From positions 18,001,086 to 18,065,085 of the forward strand of contig NC_063188.1 in NCBI RefSeq assembly GCF_023159225.1: a stretch of 64,000 bases of DNA, read 5' to 3'. The first letter of the stretch is position 1. Each line of letters opens with the position of its first letter. Shown in pieces: positions 24,859-36,182 of this stretch. This stretch comes from Perognathus longimembris pacificus (Eukaryota; Chordata; Mammalia; Rodentia; Heteromyidae). The notes beneath the pieces are model-generated. The model ran no database searches. It had not been told where the DNA came from and worked only from the letters and a program-made list of their open reading frames with translations. The position numbers and the translations under genes were made by a program.

Positions 24859-25531
24859 TTTTTTTAAGTTTTTATTATAAAACTGATGTACATAGAGGTT
24901 ACAGTTTCATACGTTAGGCATTGGATACATTTCTTGTACTCTTTGTTACCTTGTCCCTCATACCCCCCTCCCTCCCCCCCTTTCTCTCCCCCCCCCCCCG
25001 GAGGTGTTCATTTCACTTACACCAAACAGTTTTGCATGTATTGCTTTTGTAGTTGTTTCTCTTTTTTTTACCCTGTGTCTCTCAAATTTGGTATTCCCTT
25101 TCAATTTCCTACTTCCAATACCCATAAACACTGTTTCCAATATACTCAGATAAGATTACAGCGATAGTGTAAGTACCACCACAGGAAGGTGATACAAGAA
25201 CATCATCAATAATAAAAGCTACAGATAAACATAGGACGTTGAAAGTAGTTACAACTGTGATATAACAATTGTTTCCACAACATGGAGTTCATTTCTCTTA
25301 GCATCATCTTATGTGTTCATAAGGGTATAGCTATTGGGCCTTTTGATGCTCTGTTATGAATTGCCTAAACCTGTACTAATTATTCCCAATAAGGGAGACC
25401 ATAGAGTCCATGTTTCTTTGGGTCTGGCTCACTTCACTTAGTATAATTTTTTCCAAGTCCTTCCATTTCCTTACAAATGGGGCAATGTCATTCTTTCTGA
25501 TAGAGGCATAAAATTCCATTGTGTATATGTA
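24859..25531 (-). mobile_element. LINE-1, 5'-truncated, perfect target-site duplication
   Basis: Reverse strand: tail ACTGATGTACATAGAGGTTA, C-rich 3'UTR (24961-25002), CTCAGATAAGATTACAG, CATGGAGTTCATTTCTCTTA, then the last ~40 codons of ORF2 (KWKDLE/ILSEVS region). Flanks ATTTTGGGGAGCCTT at 24844-24858 and 25532-25546 are identical. Confidence 0.95.
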
Positions 25532-25546
25532 ATTTTGGGGAGCCTT

Positions 25547-27077
25547 ATATGCTGTTATGTTTGATTGATCTTAACACTATAAAGATTTTTGAAATGAATA
25601 TCAATAATCTGTGCCTCTAGGGAACATTGAGACCCAGAAGAAGGCCAGTGGTGATAACTCAAATTGTAGATCATTAAAAGTTGTTTCTAAGTCTTTGTAG
25701 AGGGTTGATAGGTTGATACTTGTAGAAAAGCAGAGGGTTTATATGGTGTTCTGTGCTTGTCTGGCTACTGCATAACACTCTGAGGTACAACCTGAGATTC
25801 ACCTTATTTCCTTTTGGCTTTGAGACTTCTCATCCCTTCTTCAGGTTGGCATTTCCTGGCTCCCTTACCATCCGCTCTTACTCTCCCCAGACTAATTAGT
25901 AGACTGGTGGGAGGTAGCCTCAGAACAGGAAGTCTTTTCCCAGTGTACCCATTCTTTGCTGTAATCCAGTCATTTGGGCTTTAATTGGCTTCAGAGGGCA
26001 CCTCAGTGCTTTGTCCTTTGTGCATCAGGAACTTAATTACTTAATAAACCAAATGGGAGTATTTCAAAAGTGCAATGTTAGCTCTTCTCTTACTTAGGAA
26101 TACAACTTAGGCCAGGCTAGGCTACACCAAGCACTGTAATAATCAGCCAAAGGCAAACCTGCAAAACTACAGGACTTCAAATTTAAAAGTCTTCTATTGT
26201 ATAGCTTTCCATAGACCCCTAGTGATAACTGCTATGTTTTCTCCTCTGTTCTTCTCTTTCTCAGTATTCTCTTTGTGCTTTGTCCTTTTGTTTGTGATTC
26301 TTTTCTCAGTATTTCATTTCTGGGGGGTGATGTTCAGTTAATCTGATAAAACAGATTATAATAATATTAGCAGTCAATACAGGCATTCTACTAAATGTTT
26401 ATATTTATTTTTTTAATTTTTCAGTAACCATATGAGAGGGATAGTTCTTATACTCATGATCTAGATGAAGTAAATAAGGGTTGGAGAGGTTAAAAGACTT
26501 AAGTTCATTCATCTAGTGAACATGGGAGCTAATATTTGAATCATGAGTATCTGACACTGGAACCCATGAACTACAAATCACCAAATGGTAATAACAACTG
26601 TATTTTGTAATGACTGACAATGACCTATTTATTGAAGCATGTTTGCACAATTTCCTAACCTTTTCCCACAGTATCACCTTTGTAATTTAATTTGCCACAT
26701 TTCTATTGAGCACATACTGTGAACCAGATGATATTTTCATTTTAGCAGTAACGTTTAATGTCCTAATTCTTAGGAGTGATTAATGTAGACATCATGAAAG
26801 GATTAAAGCACAGTTAAGTGTTAAATTGCCTAGCGTCTATTCTAAGAACATTAGTATTTTGGGAGGTGCAATTATGCTAGGGTTGGATAGATAGAGATGA
26901 AAGAGGGAGATGGCAAAAGACATGTTATTGAGAAACAAATGAGAGGAAAGAATATAAACATGTAGCTAGCTGGCACAGCAATTTCAAGTCTCTATGTAAC
27001 TAGGTTTAGAGTTCCAAAATCTTGTGACCACAGCCCTTCCAGCATATAGTGCATTGTTCTGTAATAAGAAGTCACAG
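25547..27077. other. No gene seen; contains a MIR
   Basis: Unique DNA with old repeat scraps. A TATTGAGCACATACTGTGAACC word near 26705 suggests another MIR or L2 scrap. No coding evidence. Confidence 0.5.
26410..26585 (+). mobile_element. MIR SINE
   Basis: MIR order is clear: AACCATATGAGAGGGATAGT, GGTTGGAGAGGTTAAAAGAC, TTAAGTTCATTCATCTAGTG, GGGAGCTAATATTTGAATC, TCTGACACTGGAACCCATG. Confidence 0.7.
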
Positions 27078-27304
27078 TTTTTATCCTTGTCCTGGGGCTT
27101 GAACTTAAGGCCTTGGCATTTTTTCTCAGCTTTTCCACCCTTGGCTAGCACTGTACCACTTGAGTCACAGTTCTACTTCTGGCTTTTTTGGTAGTTAATT
27201 GGAAATCAGAGTCTCATGAACTTTTTTTGCCCGTGCTGGCTTTGAACTGTGATCCTCAGATTTCAGCCTCCTGAGTAGTTAGGATCACAAGAATGTGCTA
27301 CCTA
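27078..27304 (-). mobile_element. B1-like + Geo-like composite SINE
   Basis: Read in reverse, a 7SL/B1-type half (CTAACTACTCAGGAGGCTGA, GGATCACAGTTCAAAGCCAG) is joined by a short linker (GAGACTCTGATTTCC) to a Geo-type half (GTGACTCAAGTGGTACAG, then TTAAGTTCAAGCCCCAGGAC). Old but the junction is plain. Confidence 0.8.
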
Positions 27305-27384
27305 GCCTAGCCAGAATTAACATTTTTAACTGCGTGATTTAGTAACATCTGCAGGAATACCTTCATTTAATTTGTAAATCCGGC

Positions 27385-27525
27385 TTATAAAACTTGCATT
27401 GCTATTCTCCTCATTTTGTAGGTGAGAAAAGAGTCTCAGGAATGCCAAGAATCTTGTTCCAGGCCACGTAACTTGCAGTAAGTAGGGCTGTAGGAAGAGC
27501 CAAATGAAAGTTCCAAATGTTATGA
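27385..27525 (+). mobile_element. MIR fragment
   Basis: GCTATTCTCCTCATTTTGTA, GGTGAGAAAAGAGTCTCAGG, TTGTTCCAGGCCACGTAACT, AGTAAGTAGGGCTGTAG follow the MIR core and 3' part. Confidence 0.6.
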
Positions 27526-28769
27526 TATTAACCACAGGCTATAAATGTCCTCTGGGAAATATTACTACTGGCAACCCTTCTTTAAGTGTTTCCTCTAATT
27601 TCCTAAACTAGACTGCATATGTGGAAAGACTATTTTTGTTGTTCTTGACTATGGTCTAGATGAAAAGCTGATCAAATAGATTCTTGACTCTGTTTTCTAG
27701 AAGATAATCTTGGTTTTGCCTGTGGATGTGTTAACTACTCTTGAAATATGAAGTACAGAAACATAAAAAAAAGAAAAGAGAGACCTTCCTCTTAAAGTCT
27801 AAACCAAGGATAGCCTTAATTGTCTTTATCAGGTTTCTTTGCCAAGAGAACTATCATGATTCTGTTGGAACTTACAAGAAATGAGGGTCCTCCCATTAGA
27901 TACTTGAATAGGAATAATTAGTTGAAAGAGAAAAAGGGAGGGAGAGAATGAAAAGAGCAGTTCTCCAAGCCTAATTATATGCATAATTTGTATATATTCT
28001 TCCAATAAGGTAGAAAGATTGAGTTCTTGGAAGTCATTTTGATTTTCAGTGTTAAAAAGAGATCCTGTGTTCTAGTCTTAGAGAGTGTGTACAGAATACT
28101 TTGAGCTCTTGGTTGAGATTGTAGGGCAAAACCCCAACTGTGCCACAATTCGTGGTTCTATTTATCCACATAGATTAATAGTGTAGTCTATGGTCATCCA
28201 GAAACATTGTTCTTTCCTTAAATGAAATACATTAGTGAAAAGTCCAAAATGTCCCTACCTGTCCATCTATATGAGTCCACCTTTCCAATACTTTCCAACA
28301 CTGCTCAGTGAAATGGAGTGTAAGCCCTTTAAACATTTGTGAATGTCTCTGTCATGTGTGTCCAATTCCTAAACTTCTGATATAGTTCAACTAAATTGAT
28401 TAAAGAAGGGCAGAAATCCATTTTGTTTCCCATTTCTCATTTTTATTATGCACAGCCATGTTAGAACACTTGAGGGAGAAGATTTAACAATGTATTCATT
28501 GCCCCAGTTGGTCCCCACCCATTAAAAATCAACATTAAACCCTCCTCTCATTATAAAGTATATTTCTGTTTTAAAAGAGAATTTATAATACTAAGAAGCA
28601 GTAAATAATACCCCAATTTCTACCCTTTCTAAATAGTTCCTGCCTAGTTTCTTGTTTGCACAGAAATAGGCTTTATTTAGTGGGCAGGAGGTGGCATTTT
28701 AAGTTCTTATGCAGGGGAACACCATGATAAGAATAATGTTACAGTAGGTTGATCTGGCAAAGGCATACT
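27526..28769. other. No gene seen
   Basis: Unique AT-rich DNA. 28700-28760 may be an old repeat scrap (CAGGGGAACACCATGATAAG). Confidence 0.5.
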
Positions 28770-28920
28770 TACTCCTGGTAAACTATTTCTCACATTGAGC
28801 TACAGTTTCTGGTCTATTTGTCTTTCTCCCTGAGCAGATTGAGACTCCTTTGTGGCACAATTATTACACAACTCCACCTGCAGTGCCTAGTGCAGAGCTA
28901 GTTGCATGAAGAGGGACTAG
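28770..28920 (+). mobile_element. LINE-2 3' end fragment
   Basis: TGGTCTATTTGTCTTTCTCC, GCAGATTGAGACTCCTTTGT, GCAGTGCCTAGTGCAGAGCT resemble the L2 tail. Confidence 0.45.
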
Positions 28921-28945
28921 AGGCAGAAAAACAAATAAGGATGTA

Positions 28946-29153
28946 GGGGCTGGGGATATGGCCTAGTGGCAAGAGAGCTTGCCTCGTATACATGAGGCCC
29001 TGGGTTCGATTCCCCAGCACCACATATACAGAAAATGGCCAGAAGTGGCGCTGTGGCTCAAGTGGCAGAGTGCTAGCCTTGAGCAAGAAGAAGCCAGGGA
29101 CAGCGCTCAGGCCCTGAGTCCAAGCCCCAGGACTGGCCAAAAAAAAAAAAAAA
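28946..29153 (+). mobile_element. IDL-Geo SINE, subtype B, young full-length copy
   Basis: The cleanest copy: GGGGCTGGGGATATGGCCTA at the 5' end, B box GGTTCGATTCC, linker CACATATACAGAAAATGGCC, Geo half with A-box consensus TGGCTCAAGTGG, end CCCCAGGACTGGCC and an A14 tail. A perfect 19-bp duplication AAAAACAAATAAGGATGTA lies at 28927-28945 and 29158-29176, which points to recent L1-driven insertion. Frames across it are not genes. Confidence 0.98.
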
Positions 29154-29176
29154 CACAAAAAACAAATAAGGATGTA

Positions 29177-29582
29177 AAATTAGGGGATAAGGGGACTATT
29201 GCAAAGGCAAGTACTCTAGATAAGTGTGGTGACAAGAATCTGGGTGAGACTGAAACAATGGATGAATAAAGAATTTAAGAGGATATAGATGTTTAAAGTG
29301 GAAAACTCAAAAAACAAGAGGGTTTAGAGGAAAATAAAACATTTTGTTCTCCTTTTCAGTTCAAAATCAAGTGAGAAATGAAAGATAATGCATAAAGGTA
29401 AAACAAAATGTAAGAATTAGTTGTTTGTGAATCTCTACAATCACATTAGTAATTGATTCACCAGGACAGCTGTAATTTCTTCCCCTCCAAGAGCAGAGCT
29501 TGCATTGTGAGATTCCCACATGGATGAGAGCAATTTCAGAACCTCAAACTAAGTGGAAGTGAAAGAGAACCTAACTGAAGTG
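29177..29582. other. No gene or recognisable repeat
   Basis: Unique A-rich sequence. Confidence 0.5.
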
Positions 29583-29815
29583 GGATCTGCTAACTTTTTA
29601 TATAGAGTACCAGATAGTAAATATTTTAGATTTTGTAGGTCAGAGGGTTGGTTTCTGTCAAAACCTCTTGTCTTGCCTGCTATTGGGAGAAATCATTGAC
29701 AGTTGGTAACAGAACACTTGTAGGTGTGTTCCAATAGAACTTTATTTATAAAAACAGGTGATAGACTAGATTATATTCATGAGCTACAGTTTGCCAGTTG
29801 CTGTCAATCATTGAG
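29583..29815 (+). mobile_element. hAT-Charlie type MITE (MER1 group)
   Basis: Matches a well-known old DNA transposon: CTGCTAACTTTTTATATAGA, CCAGATAGTAAATATTTTAG, GTTCCAATAGAACTTTATTT, ATAAAAACAGGTGATAGACT, GAGCTACAGTTTGCCAGTTG. I do not assign the subfamily. Confidence 0.7.
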
Positions 29816-30360
29816 AACAGAGGAATGGGGTGACAGGGCTCTACAGTGGTCAGCAATGTTTTTTAAATATAGTTTAAAATTTATTTATTTATTATTATTT
29901 TTTGTTGTAAAGTGATGTGCAGAGGGGTTCCAGTTACATAAGTCATATAATGACTGTATTTCTTTTTGAACAGTGTCACCTCCTAGTTTTCTCCAAGTTT
30001 TTTCCTTCCCAATTTCCTCCCCCAAAAGTTGTATAATTTATTTTCAACATGGTGTCTAGTGAATATCACTGCTGAATTAGTTTACCCTTTCTCCCACCAT
30101 TTCTGCACTCCTCTATATCCTCCCCAAATAGATAGTTACATACAAAACAAAAGGTACAGAAATAAAAAAAAAACAGCGACAAAGAAAACAAAAAGCAAAA
30201 CAGCCCCCAGACCCTCTTGTTTTCATGTACTGGAGTTCATTTCAAGAAGCATCATTGTATATGGTCATATGCACCCAGCTAGTGAGTCTAAGAATAAGAA
30301 TATCTGCCTTTGGTCTCACTATGTGAATATTTAGAGTCCTGTTTATTTTATCATGTCCAA

Positions 30361-30409
<49 letters not shown>
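30361..30409. repeat. (AT)24 microsatellite inside the L1
   Basis: Uninterrupted AT/TA dinucleotides. Confidence 0.98.
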
Positions 30410-30411
<2 letters not shown>

Positions 30412-30479
30412 CTATCCATTGTGTTTATTTGTAGATTTATAGGCACATTCTAATTACTACCTACAAATGAGGGAAATCA

Positions 30480-31300
30480 TGCAACCTATGTTTAATTTGA
30501 GTCTAGCTTACTTCACTTAATATAATTTTTCCAAGTCTTTTCATTTTTTTTATGAAAGGGGCAATGTTATTCTTTCAGGTAGAGGCATAGAATTCCATTG
30601 TGTACATATACCATTGGTCTATTGAGGGGCATTTGGGTTGATTCCGTATCTTGGCTGTGGCAAACAATGCTGCAATGAACTTGGTTGTGCTAATAGCTTT
30701 AGTTTGGCCTAGTTTGTGGTCTATTGGGTAGATGCCCAGTTGTGGGGTTGGTGGATTATAGGTCAACTCTCTGTTTAGGTTTTTGAAGAACTTTCCTACT
30801 GCTTTCCAGAGTGGTTGAAAAAGTTTACATTCACACTAACAGTGTAGTAGTGTTCTCCTTTGGCCATAACCTTGCCAGCATCTGTTTTGTTAGTTTTCTA
30901 GAAAATGGCCATTCTAACTGGGGTGAGGTGGAATTGCAATGTTGTTTTGATTTGCATTTCTTTTATGACCAGAGATATTGACCATTTCTTCCTGTGTCTA
31001 TTGGCCATTCTGATTTCTTTTTCTGAGAAGTCATCTTTAAGTCTTTAGCCCATTTAGTAATTGAATTATTGTTTCTTGGAGGGTTTTGTTTTTGAGGAGT
31101 TTAATTTTTTGAGCTCTAAATGTATTTTAGATATGATGCCCTTGTCTGGTGTATAGTTGGTAAAAATCTCCCAATCTGTGGGCTTTTTATTTATCCTGCT
31201 AGCTATGTACTTTCCCATGCAGAAACAGTTTGATGCATTTCAGAAACATGCAGCTTGATGCAATCCCATCTATCCAGCCTGTCTTTGATTTGTTGTGATT
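30480..31300 (-). pseudogene. LINE-1 ORF2 remnant, broken
   Basis: Translated on the reverse strand, 30575-30766 shows LGIYPIDHKLGQTKA, NQPKCPSID and YMYTMEFYAS, the hallmark C-terminal words of L1 ORF2p. Part of the WIKKMW word is deleted. Stops and frameshifts separate it from the upstream ORF2 sequence that continues to about 31300. Non-functional. Confidence 0.85.
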
Positions 31301-32495
31301 CTGGGTAGGTACGTTACTGTAATGAAGGCTTCAGGTAATCTGAAACCTGGAGAACTCATGCTCTCTTCTATTATATATATACCAGTCATTGAGTGAAGGT
31401 AATTTGGAAGAGATTTGTGGAGAGATACTTAACTTTGGACTTGTTAAATTGGAGGTGATAACAGGATTTCCAAGTAGAAGTAATCAGTTAACCACAGTGA
31501 TGTGGGGATCTAGCCTGTACTGACTTGTGAGAGTCAGTTGTGCACATGTCTTCAATCAGCCTTGCTAGGAATGTCGATAGCAAGGAAACTGACAAAACAT
31601 GGAAGTCAGAGTTCTCTCAACCTCCTCCTTCATGAGCTTATAGTTAAATATTTACCAGCACACCACTGCATATAGAATAGGTGAATGCAAATCTGAAATA
31701 CAGTATAGGTAAGGCCCAGTGGGAAAGTTTGCTTAGAGGAAGGAGCTGAAGCTGTAAGAGTAGATGAATCTATTAAGCATGGGATAGAAAGGAACAAGGC
31801 AAATAAGTCAAGATCCTAGTGGCATATTCACAGTTTGGGGCAGTATAATAGACAGCAGAAGCTAGGAAGAGAGGTGAAAAATGAAAACAAGAAAGCACTA
31901 GCAAAATAAGATACCAAGCTCCTTGGAAAATGTATCAAGAGGACCGCTTATGCCTTATTGATTACAAATTTAAACATTTTCTCGTATTTTGGACTATATG
32001 ATTTGAGTGGAGGGGCCAAAAATATTCCACAGAGCCTGCATACCCAAAGTTTGCATCCCTCAAAGGCTTCTTTCCTGGTCCTGGATGCTGTCTCCATCAG
32101 GATCAAGGGGGATTATGGCTGATACAATAGCATTTAACACTAAAGATTTGAAGACCTCAAATTTCTCATGCCTGCTGTTTAACTTTTAAGGAATTTAGCT
32201 GGAATTTTTATCTAAAGGCTTGGGCTGCAGTTTTAGCAGAGAAATATAATGGAGGGAAAATTCTTTCAAAAAATGGTAGCTTTAGGATAATTTCACATGC
32301 TTGAAATCAGCTAGTGCTTGTACTTATCTTTCTTTTCACTGTTTTGCAGTTTTATTAGTTGAACTTCTTTCTTAGACACTTAAGGGGTTGGAGGCTTGGT
32401 AGGGCACATGGCAATGAGTGGAAGGCATCAGACAGTCAGTTCTAGTTCTAGTCCCATCTTAGACAAAGAGAAAACAAACAAATAACCAATCCAAA
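31301..32495. other. No gene seen
   Basis: Unique DNA. 31690-31900 could be a very old repeat (AAGGAACAAGGCAAATAAG) but is not assignable. Confidence 0.5.
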
Positions 32496-32596
32496 GGTTG
32501 CCGGTATGGCTAAGTTAGTAGGTAGGTAGGCCAATGAGTGAAAACATCATGTACAGAGGTCAAATCTTGGTCCTGGACTAAAAAAACAAAGAAACC
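32496..32596 (+). mobile_element. Possible tRNA-like SINE monomer
   Basis: GGTTGCCGGTATGGCTAAG, then CCAATGAGTGAAAACATCA, AGAGGTCAAATCTTGGTCC, then an A-rich tail. This layout recalls the Geo/dID type right monomer. Weak. Confidence 0.4.
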
Positions 32597-33830
32597 TAAA
32601 TAGTACATGTAAATATACTGGTTGTTCGATTCATCCCAATATCAGATATTAAAAACTTCAGCATTAGTCCAATTTGTTAGTATGTTTTTTTAAAGTTGGC
32701 TAGAAGATGGGGAAATTAACAGAAACAAGGTCCTATAAATTAGAGTGGGACATCTTGAATTGTGATGATCATACTGAAAGCACAGACAGCCCTGCCTGGA
32801 AAATAATCTGCTGACCACCCCCAAGCTATCTTAACTGTAAGATCATGCAACTGTTTCCATTTTGTTTTCAAGCTGCTTAATAAATAGCAAGCAACTATAA
32901 TGTCTCTTAGCCAGTGTGCCAGCTGGAGATGCAGAATGGCATGTGGAGCTGATTAAAATTAGGTAGTACTTAAAAAAACCCAATCCAGTTGACCAGATAT
33001 CTGCTTTTTTCCTCTGCTTTTATATGTCATTGTTGAAGCTTCAGGTAAGGCATTTGATGGCCTTGGCTCTACAGAGGTTTTATATATTGTTCCTGTGGTC
33101 ATAATTCTCACCCATTTTCCTTTTATCCTTCTCAGGTAGGGGAATAATTACTGCTTTGGGCTCCTGCTTTGGGGGTATTATTAGGTGATTCACTAAAAAC
33201 ATGGTCTGTCTGTCCTTCCTACTTCCTTCCTTTCTCCTTTTAACATCTCTTTGTTTAGAAGAAAAAAATCAATTTTTGAATCAATTTCAAATTGCATTTA
33301 AATTTGGAAAATTAAAACAGATGAACAGCAAAATACCATTATTTTTAGAGCTCATAAGACAAAGCCTGGCTGACTTGGGGTTTTGACTATTGGTTCTTAT
33401 AACAAATGGCTCCTTTATGATGGCACAAAAGTCAATACTAATGGTTATGATGATTAAGTACAGCTCCCTTGGCGTCCGTTTCCTGCTCTTTGGCTTCTCT
33501 TTTTCCAGTGTATGTGCACTTGTGCATGTTCATGTGCAGACACACATACATACTGAATTTCTATAATAAAGTCAAATATCCCTGAGATATACATAGGCCA
33601 AAGAGAGAAAATTGTAGCATTTACCTCTACTTCCTTTTCTATCTTCCCCGTGTTTAATAACTCCTGGCTTCTCCATGGTTTTTATTCCAGTTGCCCTGTT
33701 CCCTGGCCTGTACTTATTCTCTAAAAGTTTTCTGAGTTTCAAAGGACTTCTCCTATCATTCATTTTCCTTTAACCACATAGCTTGGGCCCTGATCTCTGC
33801 CAGGTCAGTGCTAAGTGAAGCCAAATGTGA
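32597..33830. other. No gene or recognisable repeat
   Basis: Unique DNA with short frames only. Confidence 0.5.
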
Positions 33831-34130
33831 CCGCATGTGGTGGGTTTGGCTTGCAATCCTAGCTATGTAAGAAGTGGAGATAGTGAGGTTTGAATTCAAG
33901 GTCATTCCAGGCAAAAAGGCTCCATTACAACAAACCACCTGGGTATGGTGGTTATATGCCTGTCTTCTCAGCTACTAATAAGGAGGTGTAAACAGGAGGA
34001 TCACATTCTAGGCTGTACTGGAACAAAAACATGCTATACCATCTGAAAAATAATTTGAGAAAAAAAGGGCTGGAGGTATGACTCAAGTTGGACAGTGCAC
34101 AGATCCTCTTAGTACTTGCTAAAATCTCAT
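33831..34130 (+). mobile_element. Old multi-unit SINE: two B1/7SL-like units plus a tRNA-like unit
   Basis: Unit 1: GGCTTGCAATCCTAGCTATG and GAGGTTTGAATTCAAGGTCA. Unit 2 from about 33938: GGGTATGGTGGTTATATGCC, CAGCTACTAATAAGGAGGTG, CAGGAGGATCACATTC. Unit 3 from 34069: GGGCTGGAGGTATGACTCAA. Heavily diverged, so a head-to-tail pair of separate insertions is also possible. Confidence 0.6.
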
Positions 34131-34239
34131 AAGGAATGGCTACACTATCATGCTAACCATATACGCAAGCTCTCTCATGTACTACTGATTTAATTTTCTT
34201 GCTTGTAGAAGAAGGCTCTAAGAAAACAGGCTGACTCTT

Positions 34240-35183
34240 TTTAAAAAATAATTTATTGTTAAAGTGATGTACAAAGGGGTTACAGTTTCATATGTATGGC
34301 AGTGAGTACATTTCTTATCAAACTTGTTACCTCCTCCCTCATTTTTCCCACCTTCCCCCCTCCCCAATTCTCTCCCCCTTCTCCCCAAGTTGTACAGTTG
34401 GTTTACAGCATATTGTCTTATAAGTATTGCTGTTTCTTATAAGCATTGGGTCACCTTTCACCCTTTTTTCTCTCCATTTTGTTGTTCCCCTTCCCTTCCC
34501 TAGTTCCAATAAACATATATACAATACTCAGGGTACAAAAATCAGTTACAGTGACATCAGGGGGTAAAACCATGGGGAACAAAGGCAAAAAAAGGCATAA
34601 TTTCACGTGGAACACCGAAAATAACAACAATGAAAAACCACTTATTTCCATAACTTGAAGTTCACTTTACTTAGCATCATTTTATGTGTTCATAAGTACA
34701 TAGCTATTGAGCTATTATGATCTTCTGCTAGGACTATCATAAACATGCATTAATTATTACCAGTTAGGGAACCCCTAGAGTCTGATTCTTTGGTTCTGGC
34801 CACTTCACTTAGCATGATTTTTTCCAAGCCTTTCCATTTCCTTATGAATGGGGCAGTGTCATTCTTTCTGATAGAAGCATAGAATTCCATTGTGTATATG
34901 TACCACATTTTCTTGATCCATTCATCTGCTAAGGGGCATATGGGTTGGTTCCACATTTTAGCTATGACAAATTGTGCTTCAGTGAATATAGTTCTGCTGG
35001 TAGCTTTAGTGTGGTCTTGGCTTGTAATCCTTTGGGTAAATGCCCAGGAGTGGGATTGCTGGGTCATAAGGGAGCTCTATGTTTAGGATTTGGAGGAACT
35101 TCCACACTGCTTTCCAGAGTGGTTGAACAAGTTTACACTCTCACCAACAGTGTAGTAGGGTTCCCTTTGGCCACATCCCCATC
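34240..35183 (-). mobile_element. LINE-1, 5'-truncated, with target-site duplication
   Basis: Reverse strand: tail AGTGATGTACAAAGGGGTTA, C-rich 3'UTR (34342-34388), TTGTACAGTTGGTTTACAGC, then the ORF2 C-terminus. Flanks CAGGCTGACTCTT (34227-34239) and CAGGCTGATTCTT (35184-35196) differ at one base. Confidence 0.95.
34750..35183 (-). pseudogene. LINE-1 ORF2p C-terminal fragment
   Basis: The reverse frame 34750-35067 (105 codons) carries AKMWNQPICP, DEWIKKMWYIYTMEFYASI, KWKGLEKIMLSEV and ends in an SLTGNN-like tail. Sequence to 35183 continues the gene upstream in a shifted frame (GNVN/HSGKQ type words). No catalytic domain. Confidence 0.88.
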
Positions 35184-35196
35184 CAGGCTGATTCTT

Positions 35197-36130
35197 AAAG
35201 ATACCTTCACAAGGTTTTCTGTTGAAAGTAGATGTTTCCCTCCATACAATGTCTCCTGCTTCATTTCTCACTTTCACAAATATTACATTTCAAGTATGAA
35301 AATGTGGGTGGTTAAGGCAAAATAATCCCCATTGCTGGTTATGGAGTGCACAAGGGCCTTGTTAGCAAGAGGCCACTAACATGTGACCAAGTTGAAGTTT
35401 ATGTGTGAAGAACCACATAGTGAAGAAGAGAAAATTTGGAACCCTTTCTCAACTGAGTTCCGTTACATTAAAATGAAGGCATTTACATCCAGGTGATTAA
35501 ATGATATCCTCATAAAGCTGGACTTGTAGGTTAAGCTGTCTATTTGACACACTATTACCTCCCCTTCTGAATGTTTCTAAATCAAGTAGGAGTTTAAACC
35601 CTAATCATGTGTCCCTCCCTGTGCTAGACTTTCTGGTAAATATAGAAGGATCATCACCACAGACTTTGTCTTTGTGGAGTCTGTAGTCTATATGAGGAGA
35701 CAACATAGAAATATGTTTAGGGATTAGAAAGAAAGAGTATCTTTTCAAGTGTTCAATGATGGTATGGAGAGGTAACCTATACGTTCAGGAAAGGAGGGCA
35801 CGCTTCCTGGAAACTTTCTTATTGGATAAAGGCCTCAAAGGGTGGTAGGAACTAGATATGTAGAAAAGAAATACAAAAGGACATTTCATGTGGGTAGTTT
35901 TGCTGTGCACTGGATATAGTTAATTGGCCTTTCAGGGTGGGCTCCATGTTGTTGTGTATGGAGACTGACTTACCAATTCAGGGAAAGAAATGCACGGATG
36001 CTGTTATGCTGATAATGCTCTTGCTTTCCTTTTCATCCTCTTTGGGCTCTCTATCGCATTTTGAGATCTGAACTTCTTTTAATGTGGCCTTAAAATTCAT
36101 TTCGGCTCATATGAACCTAGCTACAAAGTC

Positions 36131-36132
<2 letters not shown>
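35197..36132. other. No gene seen
   Basis: Mostly unique DNA; includes the old repeat at 35610-35900. Confidence 0.5.
35610..35900 (+). repeat. Ancient mammalian repeat, class not assigned
   Basis: CTTTGTGGAGTCTGTAGTCT, TATGAGGAGACAACATAG, CAGGAAAGGAGGGCACGCTT, GGATAAAGGCCTCAAAGGG follow an old mammalian consensus shared with 885-1090. Confidence 0.4.

Positions 36133-36180
<48 letters not shown>
36133..36180. repeat. (GT)24 microsatellite
   Basis: Uninterrupted GT dinucleotides. The Val-Cys frame starting at 36133 is an artefact. Confidence 0.98.

Positions 36181-36182
<2 letters not shown>

Larger units (their letters stand above)
29873..31300 (-). mobile_element. LINE-1, older, longest copy in the window
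   Basis: Reverse strand from the tail (AGTGATGTGCAGAGGGGTTC) through a diverged 3'UTR to ORF2 sequence well upstream of the cysteine motif (GGGTGAGGTGGAATTGCAAT at 30916; GATGCCCTTGTCTGGTGTAT near 31135; CAATCCCATCTATCCAGCC near 31260). It is interrupted by an (AT)24 tract. No duplication found. Confidence 0.9.

Noticed and set aside
28946..29153. tRNA gene (A and B boxes, anticodon-like stem)
   Set aside because: It is the tRNA-derived head of a SINE with an A tail and target-site duplication, not a functional tRNA.
34945..35325. 126-codon forward frame
   Set aside because: Antisense of the L1 ORF2 C-terminus on the reverse strand.
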